Source: Rhabditophanes sp. KR3021 (Eukaryota; Nematoda; Chromadorea; Rhabditida; Alloionematidae). From it: a DNA stretch of 64,000 nt. The notes beneath the pieces were generated by a model that did not search any database, had not been told where the DNA came from, and saw only the letters and a program-made list of their open reading frames with translations. Positions 40,644 to 51,795 of the stretch are shown here, in pieces. The position numbers and the translations under genes were made by a program. The first letter of the stretch is position 1; every line of letters begins with the position of its first letter. The DNA lies in the NCBI GenBank assembly GCA_963281155.1, contig CAUJLY010000002.1:1984001-2048000 (forward strand), written 5' to 3'.

Positions 40644-42543
40644 CTAAGCTTCACTTGGTTTAGGTTTTTTGAGGTCATCGAGAAGAAGGCCATCTTCGCT
40701 GATTTGAGTTGGGAGACCCCCGTCGGTCTTGGCCCAGTGTTGAACTTCGCCCTTGATGAAAATTCCGTAGAGAACAGCACCTGCAACGAGAATTCCGAAA
40801 TTGACCCAGAAGAAGATTTGCCATTCTTCGCGAGTTGAGTTAGGTGTTATCTAAACGTAAAAAGACCTTGATAAAACGTTTTGACAAATTTTTAGTAAAA
40901 GGTAATTTTACATGTTACTTCGTCTTTTGGATAGTCATTCTTTTTGACTATTGCTTTAAAAGAAAATAAATTGACACTATCATTGTTAATTAACTTAAAA
41001 TCAAAGAACAATTGAGTACTCTGTAGAAAGAAGTACCTCAGCAATCGTCACTTGGCTAAAGAATAGGACTGGTTTTATCCTTCTATACTAATTTTACTCT
41101 ATATTTATTTTTAAACATACATATGCCATAAGCCATGGTCCCAAGAATCCGGCTGAACTAGACAAAGTATTGCCGATTCCGACTAAAGTTCCGGCAAAAG
41201 CAGGAGCAATATCCAAGTAAGAGACAACGAATGAAGAAAATTGGAAACCAGACAAACCAACAGCTACAACAATCAATGAAATGGCAATCACAGTTTGGCT
41301 GCATTCCATATATCCAGCAATCACAATAAACAATCCTTGCAAAACTAAAGCAATAGCCATGAAAAGTCTTCTAGTATTAACAAGAGAAAGATACTTCTTG
41401 GTAATAACATGATCAGCCAAGATTCCTCCGAATTGAATAACCAAAAAGAATGCCAAAAATGGAAGAGCAGAGATAAGACCAAGAGTAGCTCTTGGTAAAG
41501 CGAACAAGTCATTCATCAAAGTTGGCATAACTCCCATCATCAAGTAACTTCCGAAGTCAGCAGCAAAATGGCCGGCAAAACATGCCCAAACTGGAAGGGA
41601 AAGCAAAGCATCTTTCCATGGTATTACTGGTGGTTTGGAGTTCTTCCCCATTGATTTCCTAATATGCTCTAGAAGGTAAGCTTTTTCTTTCTCGGAGATT
41701 CCCTTGGCATCGGCTGGCTTAGAGGCAGCTAGGAAGTACCATAAAGTACACCACACGAATCCTAAAAATCCAAATAGATAGAAAATTGATGGCCAGCCAC
41801 CAAAAGGGCCGCTAGAGCAAAGAACTGAGGAAAGTGAGATACTGACTAAGTTTCCAATTTGAAGACCAGCGAAACTAAATCCAACTAAGATAGATCTTTC
41901 GTTTTCGGGAGCCCAGAATGACCAAATAGTGTGAATACAGGGCATAATTACTCCTTGAGCAAATCCCAACACAGCTCTAACGGCAACCAAAGACAATAAG
42001 CTCATTTCAGCAGCTGACGGTGTCATTACAGTTAAGACAGAGGAAATTGTCAAGGAAATTCCAATAACAACTTTAGCTCCGTACTTTTGGGCGATCATTC
42101 CTCCGATAATTTGAGAGCACAAGTATCCATAAAAGAAAGAGGCCAAAGCTTGTCCTTGCTGTGCCTTATCCCAAACAAACGGCCCATCCACAGCTTTTTC
42201 CACAGAACCATCTTCGGTATTTCCACAGGAAGTCGATTTGCGTGTGTCAAGTGAGGACACATTCAGAGTAGCAAGACGGGCAAAGTTGATTTGTTCCACG
42301 GCAGAGTGATTGACCATACAAACAACTCCAAGAGAGAGATCAGTACGATGAGAGTATGAAATTGCGCAAGCAAAGAACAACAAAATAGCCAAAGTTAGTC
42401 TTTTAGAACCAAGAAGAGCTGCAATTTTTAGCATTATTTATCACCAAATTAATTAACTTACGAGGTACTTCTGAAGATGGTTCGGTTGCATTAGTAAAAT
42501 CCTTAGTAAGTGCCGCAGCATCAATGTTATTCGAATCGCCCAT
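40644..42543 (-). CDS. SLC17 family anion/phosphate transporter (sialin-like)
   Basis: Exons 42543-42462, 42418-41121 and 40850-40644 encode 528 residues. The cytosolic N terminus leads into LTLAILLFFACAISYSHRTD, the SLC17 helix-1 block, and then a glycosylated loop with cysteine. Helices 2-4 carry FFYGYLCSQIIGGMIAQKYG, and the later motif AVRAVLGFAQGVIMPCIHTI and FWAPENERSILVGFSFAGLQ is the family hallmark. The last exon has TPNSTREEWQIFFWVNFGIL, the conserved N-x-T-x-x-E-W-Q. SLC17 members move organic anions (sialic acid, glutamate, ATP) or phosphate using the proton or sodium gradient; sialin-like lysosomal export is the most common role, but the substrate is not proven here. The last exon is separated by a 270-bp intron. 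Confidence 0.88.
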
Positions 42544-44192
42544 TTTGAGGTCTGAAAAATATTTGTGTGTGTTAAAAAATTGATTGTTTATGAGGAAAGA
42601 GAAGAAAATAATTTAATGGCATGTATGAACGCATATATGATTATTATGTGACGAATAATTATTTTGTATTTTACTAAACACGATGAATAGTTGTGTAAGA
42701 TTGTTGTTTAAAAATATTTGTGTCGCTATCACTTCAAAAGAATTCCCAATTAAATGGTAAGTGGTGTAGCAATGTTTGAAAATAAAGATGGATGGATATG
42801 TGAATACAAAGTAGTTTGGGGTTGTTAAATTATTGTATACAAAGTTATGACATCTCTACTACCTATCAAGCAAAGTTATAGTAGTATAAAAAGCGAACAA
42901 CGAAAAAAGAACTTTGCCTGTTTAGAACAAATAGTGATTGATGGGTGTAGTAGGTATATTATAATGTTGAATAGAACGCAATTATTAAGTTGTTGTCTGC
43001 GCCATTCTAAAATGCAAAGGTCATACTGTGACAACTCTTTTTTCCCATAAATCCTCCCAAAGACAGGAAAAGTTGGCAGTAGATATTTAGTAAAGTATCA
43101 CTCACTAAATAGTTGCTAAAAGTCGAACCTATCAACGTAGACGTCATTACTATAATTAATAAATAACATCATAATGATGAGCGGATGATGAACATCTGAT
43201 TTTTAATGACAGACCGGAGTATCGTAAGTTGATAATTTTGAATGAAACTGTTGTCCCGTGAATATATGAAAAGGAATGACTAGCAGGTGCGTTGAAATTT
43301 GATACTAAGCAAATTTGTTGGAACTTTATTGTTTATTATAAATATAGGAAAGTGCAAGTTGTGTTATCATAACAAGATTCTTTTGCCTATTTTTATCTAA
43401 ATAAAAGAGCTTATGGCAGATTGAAAGTCTGAATTAGACAGATTTAGATTGCCAAACAATTCTGTATTCGTCTATTTAATTCAAAAAAGTAATTTCGGCG
43501 TGGCTTTGAAAGCAGTAGTAGATGAATAAATAGATATGTATGATTGTTTATGTGCTCATCAGACTTTAATTAAATATAGGGTCTCTCTTTATTTGTGAAC
43601 AGACAAAGGCAATAGTTCAAACAATCTTTACCAAAGTGTAAATTACCCTCTGAAAGAGCCATTAATATCTGTGAAATGAGAACATGTTAAAAAAGTACTT
43701 GATGACATTGCGTTAAGATGATGCAATTCGAGTGGGCCAAGTATTTGGAACATATTTAGAACATTTTATGTATATACAACCTTAGCAAAGAGATGTTTTG
43801 ATTAGAAAATGACATAAAAGATATTTATCTAATATTAAATAAATTGTTTTGCTATTTGTGTTTAATTAAAAAATGAGTATGACAGATCAATGGTTGATAA
43901 GGAATAATATACGCATATACATTAATGGGTTTACATTTTTTAAAATCCTATTTATTCATCAAATAAAAAAGGTGTACGCAAAATATTTTTATTGTAGCAT
44001 ACATTGGAAAGTGATCGTTTTTCTAAAAGAAAGTTATTAAAGCGTTCACTTGTAGAATAGTTTAGACCAATTGTCGTAACATCTTTAACAAATTTTCCAT
44101 TTCTAACTTTTATGGTTTTCTTTGTGTACAAAAAATTTACGACTTCTAAATAACAGCCATTACAATATTATAAAAAGTTATTATTTTTGGAA
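42544..44192. other. intergenic region without supported genes
   Basis: 1.65 kb, AT-rich throughout. An open frame at 42847-43050 is not protein-like. I see no repeat or RNA gene that I can support. Confidence 0.6.
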
Positions 44193-44748
44193 TCATGGGT
44201 GCATCAGAATTTCTTGTACTCCAAGGTATTTTCCAGTCATATTAATACTGACACGGGGAACTCCATTTACAATTTGTTTGCCAATTGTCAGATCAAAGTC
44301 AATAGCCGACATTATGCCATCTCCGAATTCCTCATGAACGAGTTCTTTTATTGTTTCGCCATAAACGTTAATGGCCTGAAATATTAAAATTTAAATAAGT
44401 ATATATTAGATGAGAAAATTGTACCTCGTTAAGTCTGCAAACCAATGGGTCATGGGAAATGTCATAACCAGCACGAATTGGTGCTTTCATCAACCACGGG
44501 ATCGCAGTGATATGCAATCCCAAAATTTCCGTGACCATTTCAGCAACAACTCCTGGCATGGAATTCTGCCCTAAACAAGCAGAGACAATCCATTCCTTGC
44601 TAAGATCCATATTAATCAAAGGCTTCAACTTTTCATACAAACTTTTCCAAGTCAAACCATCAATAACCATAACCTTTCTGATAGCATCAGTTACTTCAAG
44701 TCTCGAACCATAGCTGGTTTTTGAGCTATCTTGAGTAACAATCGACAT
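44193..44748 (-). CDS. cynS: Cyanase (cyanate hydratase)
   Basis: Exons 44748-44425 and 44375-44193 encode 168 residues (bacterial cyanase: 156). The N-terminal helical DNA-binding-like domain has VTDAIRKVMVIDGLTWKSLY and SACLGQNSMPGVVAEMVTEI. The catalytic domain reads ISHDPLVCRLNEAINVYGET, KELVHEEFGDGIMSAIDFDL, and ends with MTGKYLGVQEILMHP. The three catalytic residues of E. coli CynS (Arg96, Glu99, Ser122) are present as R-L-N-E and S in GIMSAIDF. The enzyme forms a decamer and converts cyanate plus bicarbonate to ammonia and carbon dioxide. Cyanase is common in bacteria, fungi and plants and patchy in animals, where horizontal transfer has been proposed for mites and some nematodes. Here it has a 49-bp GT-AG intron and host-like composition, so any transfer is not recent. 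The start is the ATG at 44748; a TTG-led extension of three codons is ignored. Confidence 0.93.
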
Positions 44749-45093
44749 TGTGAGCAATAAGTATTGATGGAATGAAAAAATTCACCATTTTTTGAATAAA
44801 TATATGCATCGACTATCCTTTAACCTTGAAACGATCAACAAGTCATTGCCATCAATTTTTGATAAGCTCAAAGCGATGAAAATCAAGACTATCTTTAATT
44901 TTCTCTTATCTAATAACTATTTTTGATTAATGATTTATCTAAACTGCAAATAGATTACAATTGTATGTCTATAAGATTAATTAATTTCCTTTTCATGTAG
45001 TCTCCTATAAATCTGTTCTGATCACATATTGACTATCGTTATTCTATTTAATTTATGGTTTTTGTATTTTTTAGATATTGGTTCTTTTAAAAG
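44749..45093. promoter_or_regulatory. divergent region between cyanase and choline kinase genes
   Basis: 345 bp between divergent start codons. Very AT-rich; TTTTTTAG at about 45067-45074 may be the trans-splice acceptor for the kinase. No recognisable factor site. Confidence 0.45.
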
Positions 45094-46298
45094 ATGAACA
45101 TATTTACAGACGACAGTGGAAATATAAACAGGGATAAGGTTTTGCAAGTTTTGGATGAAAAACTGAAGATCGCTTGGCCAGGGGTAGATGAATTGTGTGT
45201 CAGTAAAATTAGGTTTGTCAAAGACATAACGTTTTTTGTTCCTTAAATATATTATTTAGTGGGGGATATTCCAATTTGTTATTAAAAATTGAAGATATTA
45301 AATTTGGAAGGAAAGGTGTATTGAGAATATATGGAAATCACATTACTAATGAAAAAACAAAATTGAAAAATATTTTGGTTGCACAAGCTCTGCATGAACA
45401 AAATCTGGGACCAAAGATGTTTTTCCATTTACCTTGTGGGTATTTTGAAGAGTTTTTAGACGGACATTCTTTACATATGAATGATTTGCATAAAAGTGAG
45501 ATAACATCAAAGTTAGGGTATCAAATGGGGAAAATTCATGCATTGAAGATTGATATTGATAAGAGCAAGTCAATGTGGGATGATATTGGAAATTGGATTG
45601 ATTTGATTGAAGATGAGTTGAAGGAGGCATTAAAATTGCTTAGTGTTGATGAGATGTCTAAACAATTAGGTTTGGAATTAATTGATAAATGTGTTATTCC
45701 GAAAGATGAGAATGAAATCTTGATTAAAGTCAAACCTGAACTAGCTCCGAAAAATGAAAATGTACCTGAATTTATAAATATCAAAATGCTTAGAGACGAA
45801 CTATCATTCATCAAACAATCCATAAGTAAATGTCAAAGCGAAATTGTTTTTTGTCACAATGATTGTCATGAGGGTAATATGCTGTTTGACGATGAAAAGA
45901 GAACTTTACTCCCAATTGATTTTGAATATGCTTCATACAATCATCGAGCATTTGATTTCTCTCAAACTTTGAACCATTTTGCCTGGGAGTACGGAGCTAA
46001 AAACAAACTAGGATACAGAATTTTTATGGATAAATATCCTAATCAAGAACAACTCGTTTTATTTTTTACAAATTATCTTAAAGCTTTCGACAATACTAAA
46101 GCAACAGTGTCTGAGCTAATCAAAGAGAGTGAAATATTCAAGCCACTTCCACATTTCGTTTGGACAGTTTGGGGAATAACCAAGCATTTTGAGAACAAAA
46201 AGTGTGCCGAATTATCACACAATTCAGCGTCTTTTGATCGCCTGTCAATGTATTACATTTATAAGAATGAATTGATCAAAAAACTAGACGACCTTTAA
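45094..46298 (+). CDS. Choline/ethanolamine kinase
   Basis: Exons 45094-45212 and 45260-46298 encode 385 residues. The N lobe has KISGGYSNLLLKIED (glycine-rich loop). The catalytic Brenner loop is IVFCHNDCHEGNMLFDD, and the metal-binding motif is LLPIDFEYASYNHRAFDFSQ; the choline-kinase C-terminal region PHFVWTVWGITKHF follows, with the tryptophan expected for substrate binding. The enzyme phosphorylates choline or ethanolamine with ATP at the first step of the CDP-choline (Kennedy) pathway for membrane phospholipids. Substrate choice cannot be read from the sequence. It converges with the small heat-shock gene. Confidence 0.92.
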
Positions 46299-46392
46299 AG
46301 CATTTTATTATACATAAATTGAGAGACAAATAAAGTATGTTACAAATAGTATCTTCTTAATGTCGTTGTATGTTGAATAAAGATTAATGTAG

Positions 46393-46728
46393 TTAGTTGA
46401 TAGAAGAATTGAACTTTTCAGCTGTAATAACTAATTCTCCATCAGGTCTGAGAGTATGTTGAACAGACTTTGGGTTTACACCACTTGGAAGTCTGTAAGT
46501 TCTAGCAATATCTCTTTCAGGGAGATCAGATCCACGTCTTTTGTCGTGATGAGCACGGATGTTCAATCTATCCTCGGTTACAATAACTTGGATATCCTGT
46601 GGATCGAATTGTTGGCAATCAAAAGTAAGTTGGAATCTGTTGCCAACAATTGAAGACTTGACAATCCCATCTTCCTCATGTTGTAAAGGCCAGTCACAAA
46701 GAAATTCGTCGGTTCTACCTGCGCTCAT
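46393..46728 (-). CDS. Small heat-shock protein (alpha-crystallin/HSP20), short type
   Basis: A single exon of 111 residues, so of the 12-kDa class. The alpha-crystallin domain fills nearly the whole protein: RFQLTFDCQQFDPQDIQVIV, TEDRLNIRAHHDKRRGS, and DIARTYRLPSGVNPKSVQHT with the terminal DGELVITAEKF. It has almost no N-terminal arm and no C-terminal I-x-I extension. Such short nematode sHSPs (HSP-12 type) are monomeric or tetrameric, are often developmentally expressed and have weak chaperone activity. The start is the ATG at 46728. The related gene at 47345 is in the same orientation, so they are tandem paralogues. Confidence 0.93.
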   Translation of the reverse strand: MSAGRTDEFLCDWPLQHEEDGIVKSSIVGNRFQLTFDCQQFDPQDIQVIVTEDRLNIRAHHDKRRGSDLPERDIARTYRLPSGVNPKSVQHTLRPDGELVITAEKFNSSIN

Positions 46729-47344
46729 AGTTGTAGTAATAGTAATTTAATAATTCCTAAGAATAATAATCCTCAAAAGATTTGAGCTCTTTTATACTGT
46801 TCGAAAGGTAGTTAAATCGTCAACATCTGATGGCAAGTCAACACATTAAGTTTTGTTACTAGAACTTTGCAAGATAATCAACAGTTATTTTAAGATGTGT
46901 ACCCTGTGATAATATTTTTATTGGAATAATAGTAGGATAAACAATATCCGTGCTCATGAAGTCATTGCAAAATTGTTTTTTGAGTCTTTAATTATCCGAT
47001 GTAAATATGTTTACGCGATTTCAAAATAACGTTTGTCCAAATATATTTTATTGGTTTCTTTGATAAAATAATATAGAGTACAACAAAATGAATAGTGGGA
47101 TATAAATATACTTTTCTCTATTTTAATTGTTTGTTTCTTTACTACATTCAAAAGCCATTAGGTCACATGATGGTATTTTCCACAAAAACATATTGTTAAT
47201 CTTGGAGCTTTTAAAGTATAAGCACATCAAGTTATTTTTAAACACAAACACACGACAGCTGTTCTAGCATCATTTATTTTTTAAAAAGTAATAAAATAAA
47301 TTGCATAAAAAAATAAAAGAGTAACACGAGGACACTTAGAGGAT
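46729..47344. other. intergenic region between the two small heat-shock genes
   Basis: 616 bp, AT-rich. TTTTATAC near 46789-46796 is a possible TATA box for the downstream gene. I see no full heat-shock element here, only half-sites such as GTTCGAAAG near 46797. Confidence 0.5.
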
Positions 47345-47692
47345 CTAAGATTGAAATTTCTCAGCAGTAATAATAAGTTCTCCATCCTTACCAAACGAAT
47401 GTTTGACGGTTTGGGGATTAACATAAGATGGGAGAGTGTAAGTACGAGAAATATCTCTCTTGCAGAAAGAATGCTCGGTGGACTCTTCGTGGTGTGCCTC
47501 GATGCTAAGTTTGGATCCAGATACATTGACAAGGCATTCTTCGGGAGCAAATTGAGTGCAGTCAAAGGCAAGTTCAAGCCCATTGTCCGTTTCAGAAGAA
47601 TGAAGAAGCCCATCGTCAATAAGGCAAGGCCATCCAGTAATAAAAGAGACTGGAGATGACCGATATGGTCTTGCAACTTGTCTTGAGCTCAT
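47345..47692 (-). CDS. Small heat-shock protein (alpha-crystallin/HSP20), paralogue
   Basis: A single exon of 115 residues starting at the ATG at 47692 (a longer TTG-led frame is ignored). The alpha-crystallin domain has NGLELAFDCTQFAPEECLV, NVSGSKLSIEAHHEEST, and ISRTYTLPSYVNPQTVKHSF ending GKDGELIITAEKFQS. Compared with the neighbour at 46393 it keeps the F-D-C, S-I-E-A-H-H and A-E-K-F blocks but differs in the loops, so the duplication is old. A perfect heat-shock element lies about 320 bp upstream (48012-48024) and a TATA-like TATATAC box at 47770-47778, so this copy is the better candidate for stress induction. Confidence 0.93.
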   Translation of the reverse strand: MSSRQVARPYRSSPVSFITGWPCLIDDGLLHSSETDNGLELAFDCTQFAPEECLVNVSGSKLSIEAHHEESTEHSFCKRDISRTYTLPSYVNPQTVKHSFGKDGELIITAEKFQS

Positions 47693-48901
47693 AATTTTAG
47701 GAATATTTCGCAACAACAGTTTCGTAAGCAATTTTAAAAATTGTGGTGACTCCTCATAAGTGTACGTTCCTTATATACTTTTTAGAAGTTGTTTACCAGT
47801 TGATATTATTTTCCCACCACTGCCATAACAACATTTTATAAACATTTCTCTTCTTTGGGAAGAATAAAAACAATGCAAGTATAAAAATGACAAAAATTAC
47901 ACCATGCTTGGCGATAAGTATGTATTGTATCAATCAAATCAAGGCACAAGTAGGGTAAGCATACCTTTGCATCTTGTTTTCATGAAAATAAACTGATTCA
48001 ATTGGCGTCTAGAACGTTCTCGAAGAATAACAATAAACATGTGTACAAGTAAAACGATGAAATCTATTTATGTTTGGTATTGTTATTAACATTCTATGTA
48101 TCTGACTAATTTCCCAAGTAATTCAACAAGGGGACTACGATGAAATTACAATGCCCCATCTCATAATAATCAAATTTATGATCAGAATTTATCAAATATA
48201 CATTTTCACGAGAACAAGTCCAATTCAACTATTTTAAAACAACAATATGTAAATTAGTAAAACAATAATTTAATTTAAAATGTATAACTCATCTTTTCAT
48301 TTCACCTTTAAACACGTTATAATGTATGGACATTATATTTACAACCTTTAATAAGTTTGGAACAATAATGACATTATACATTTTGATCACATTTATTTTG
48401 TTTCGCCAAATATGAGTAATTGTTTTGTATTTGTCTACAATATATGCAAAAAAGAGTTTATCACTGATTTGTTTTTAAGGATAAATTGGACGACTTTTTG
48501 TTCAGTTTTTCATATTTGGTGCATATCCAAAGTAGATTAGTGTTTTCTTTATTAGTATCTAGGTATTCATGTCACCATTGCTTTTAGGCAATGTTCCAAA
48601 CCCAATTTAGATTATAAATACGTCTACTTTAAATAATGCTTTTATTACTACATAATCGGATTAAACACCCAAACAAAAGGTTTGTAGCATTAAAGATCTA
48701 AATGATCTCAATAGCTAAATTTTGGAATAGGACAATTTAATTGTTTCTAATTAAGGAAAGACGAATTCGTAGAAATTAGGGTAAAAAGAGAACAATTAAA
48801 TAAACAAAGATAAAGTCATCATATTTATTTGAGGATGGCTATGTGTATTAGATACAATTAATTAAGAGGCAATAAATTACACAGTTAATATTGAAAGGAA
48901 C
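47693..48901. other. intergenic region upstream of the heat-shock gene
   Basis: 1.2 kb without coding support. It contains the heat-shock element at 48012-48024, described separately, and is otherwise AT-rich. The tyrosine kinase gene ends at 48902 on the same strand. Confidence 0.55.
48012..48024. promoter_or_regulatory. heat-shock element
   Basis: GAACGTTCTCGAA: three alternating GAA/TTC units with the exact two-base spacing that HSF-1 trimers bind. It lies 320 bp upstream of the start of the small heat-shock gene at 47692. Confidence 0.75.
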
Positions 48902-50411
48902 TCAATGCTTCTTGTACTTAAACGTACTCTTTCCACCAGTAGTGATAACTTGAGCGGCAGTGTTTTTCATTACGCGAGTTCCATTGATAGGCTCTGTGCC
49001 ACCTTTTCCTCCTACAGGGCCGTCAAAATCAAGGCCTGGACCTGGTTTAGGGCGAGTTGCACAAGTAAGACGTTCGAGAAGAGAGCATACTTCAGTCATG
49101 GAGTATCTGTCATTTTCTGCGTCAGCCCAACACTTGCTCAGCAAGATGTATCTAAAGTCAGGATGAATAGAATCTGGCAACGGCATGCGATATCCATCTT
49201 TAGCAACTTTGATGGCTGCTTCGGCTGGATTCATTCCGGGGTAGGGCTCAATGCCATTGTTGTAGATCTCCCAGCACATAATCCCATAGGCCCAGACGTC
49301 CGATCGCTGGACATAGTAGTAGCTCTTGATGGTTTCTGGAGCCAACCAACGAAGCGGGACTTTGGCACTACCCTCCATCTTGAAATAATTTCCTTCAACA
49401 GTTAATCCAAAATCAGCAATTTTTACTTGGTTTTCACTGAATAAACAATTTCTAAAATAAGAGATTAAATAATTAAATACTGTGTTATTGTCTTACCTGG
49501 CAGCGATATCTCGGTGAATCATGTTAAGAGAATGCAAGTATTCCAATCCTAAAACAATATTAAATCAATCTTATATTAACATACCGAAAGCAGCTCCAGT
49601 ACAAAGTGCCAGCTTCTTCTGAGGTGTAATTTCGTGCTTTTCCAAGTATTTGTCCAAAGCACCATCAGTCGCCAGCTCCATCACAATCATGAGTGGTTCG
49701 ATTCCGGCAGCTACTCCATACAACTTGATCACATTTAGATGGTCAAATTTGCGCATCAATCTTGCTAAAATTTGAATATTAAATTTTAATCAAACAAATG
49801 CCTTACCTTCTTTCATGACTTCCCTGATGTCCTCTTTTTTCAAACTGGCTAGTTTACATGTCTAAAAATAAAGATGCAATTTAGTTAGAAATTTAATGTA
49901 ACTTACCTTTGCAGCACCCTTAACAATCGTCCCATCCTTGCGCCTCAAAGTACAAAGCACTACATCCCCAAAAGCTCCACTACCCAACTTCTTGAGAACC
50001 TGAATGTCTTGGTGGTCCAACTCCCAGGCCTTGCGTAATATGGCACGGAGCAATATGACCTCACTGGCTGCAGCAATCGACTCCTTGGTATTGACGTGGT
50101 GTTCGATCAAATTTTGGATACTATTGAAAGAGTACTTCTCAATTGCAAATTTGTTGTTGGAGGTTTTTCGGATGACGTAATGCTTAATTTCGTGAGTCTC
50201 AGGTCTAATCATAGTTGACAAGATGTAGCAACGTGGGTTTCCGGCAACAGGTTCCGACGTACGTACCAAGAAGTCTCCCTTTTCTTTCAACATAGAAGGT
50301 TGATCTTCGCGAGTTAAGAGGCCGTGGCTAAAAAGAGAATAAAAAGAAATGTAATCTGCTAACTTACTACCATGGTTGTCGAAGAATGGCGTGATCTTCA
50401 GTTGTTGACAT
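48902..50411 (-). CDS. SH2-domain tyrosine kinase, Fes/Fer type
   Basis: Six exons: 50411-50368, 50327-49907, 49861-49807, 49764-49585, 49548-49497 and 49451-48902; 433 residues. An SH2 domain begins almost at the N terminus (QPWYHGLLTREDQPSMLKEK, then GDFLVRTSEPVAGNPRCYIL). The kinase has the glycine-rich loop LGSGAFGDVVLC, catalytic HRDIAARNCLF, DFG in IADFGLTVEG, and the substrate motif VPLRWLAPETI; ARN is typical of tyrosine kinases. There is no F-BAR domain, so it belongs to the short nematode SH2-kinase expansion, many of whose members are expressed in sperm. The C-terminal 50 residues are low-complexity and basic. It is not followed or preceded by a paralogue in this window. Confidence 0.92.
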
Positions 50412-51795
50412 TGTTCAATAATAACAAAAAAGGAACGTTTAAAAGAATTGTGCTGTTATTTATACTTTTTACAAATCCAAATTTGATTATATAATGACAC
50501 ACGTTTAAAATATCTGCTAGATTCAAATTTTGTGTGTGAAATTCAAATGTTCATTCTAAAACTTGAATATACCGGTGTGGATAGATGTTATTGATACTTA
50601 TTTTGCCAATCATTTTCTAGCGGTGGCCTATCAAACAATAGTCAAAAACCGTGGAAAAGTTATTCTCTAAAAATACACGGCAAATCAAGAGGATTTGACG
50701 GGCTACCGTTTAGGAATCACAATTTGGATGATTGTAATATGGATCATATTTATTTGGCATAAGTTCACCTTTTAGGGAAGATTATTATCTCAGTGGCTTT
50801 TTCTACCGACAAATTCAAGTATATAAACAATTCGAATATTGGCAACGCCAATAATTATTTCTTTCCAATTGAAACTGCAAATCCCTAACACTATTCTAAG
50901 ACTAAAGGAATAGTATCCTCGAGGGTTAATCTAAATAATTTTATTTATAAAATCACGGGCTTAAGGGGTTCGCTTGCTAGGACGATTAATAAGGTAGACC
51001 ACAAATGGTAAGAAGAATATTTTTTTGTATTATGTTTATAAGTGTCAAAATAAGTTTACATTAATCAACGTTCTTATGTAGAAAGTTAAAATCTCATTTG
51101 GCTAGGGATAGGCCGTCTGCAACGCAATAATAGAGAAAAGAAGTCTCGACAAGGTGTATTCCTAATCTGGTACTCATTAAATTTGGGTTACATTATTTGA
51201 GCTGCTCAAATCTCAAATATCGTTAAACCAATAAAAGTTTTGTAAAGGTAAAACTTGATATAATATTAATTTGATGAGTTCATTTGCTTATACTTTGAAG
51301 AAAATAAAGCGGGCAATTTAACAACCAATATTTTATCTGCTAATATAATTTCCCAACTTTATTTATATTAGTTGTAAAACCGTTTTAATTTTATTTGTAA
51401 CAGGAAACAGCATTTAAATGGATATAGAAACTATGTACGTGGGAAACCATTAATGAGACGCTATGATTAATTTTACTTTAATATTTTTTCAAATAAATTA
51501 TGACTACCACACTATCTTATGTTCATTTTGTATCTTAAATAGGTTTAACCGTGACTTTTCTGCCATTATTTTATTATATGTTAATTGTGCTTACACTTAT
51601 GTTGTACCGTTTTTAGAATTAGTATTCTTTTATTACAAAGTACCCACACTTTAAAACAAAAATTTATCACTTTATTTATATCAAAATTAAATCAAAATAT
51701 AAGTATTTCCAAGACCATTTTTGTAATATCACAAAAATGAATAAAAACATACCAGCCATTAAAAGAGGATTAATTCCGCAATATAAACTTCTATA
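50412..51795. other. intergenic region without supported genes
   Basis: 1.4 kb of AT-rich sequence. The open frame at 51463-51654 has no protein-like composition. No RNA gene or repeat that I can support. Confidence 0.6.

Noticed and set aside
44749..44757. Longer N terminus of cyanase
   Set aside because: It begins with TTG; the ATG at 44748 gives the normal enzyme length.
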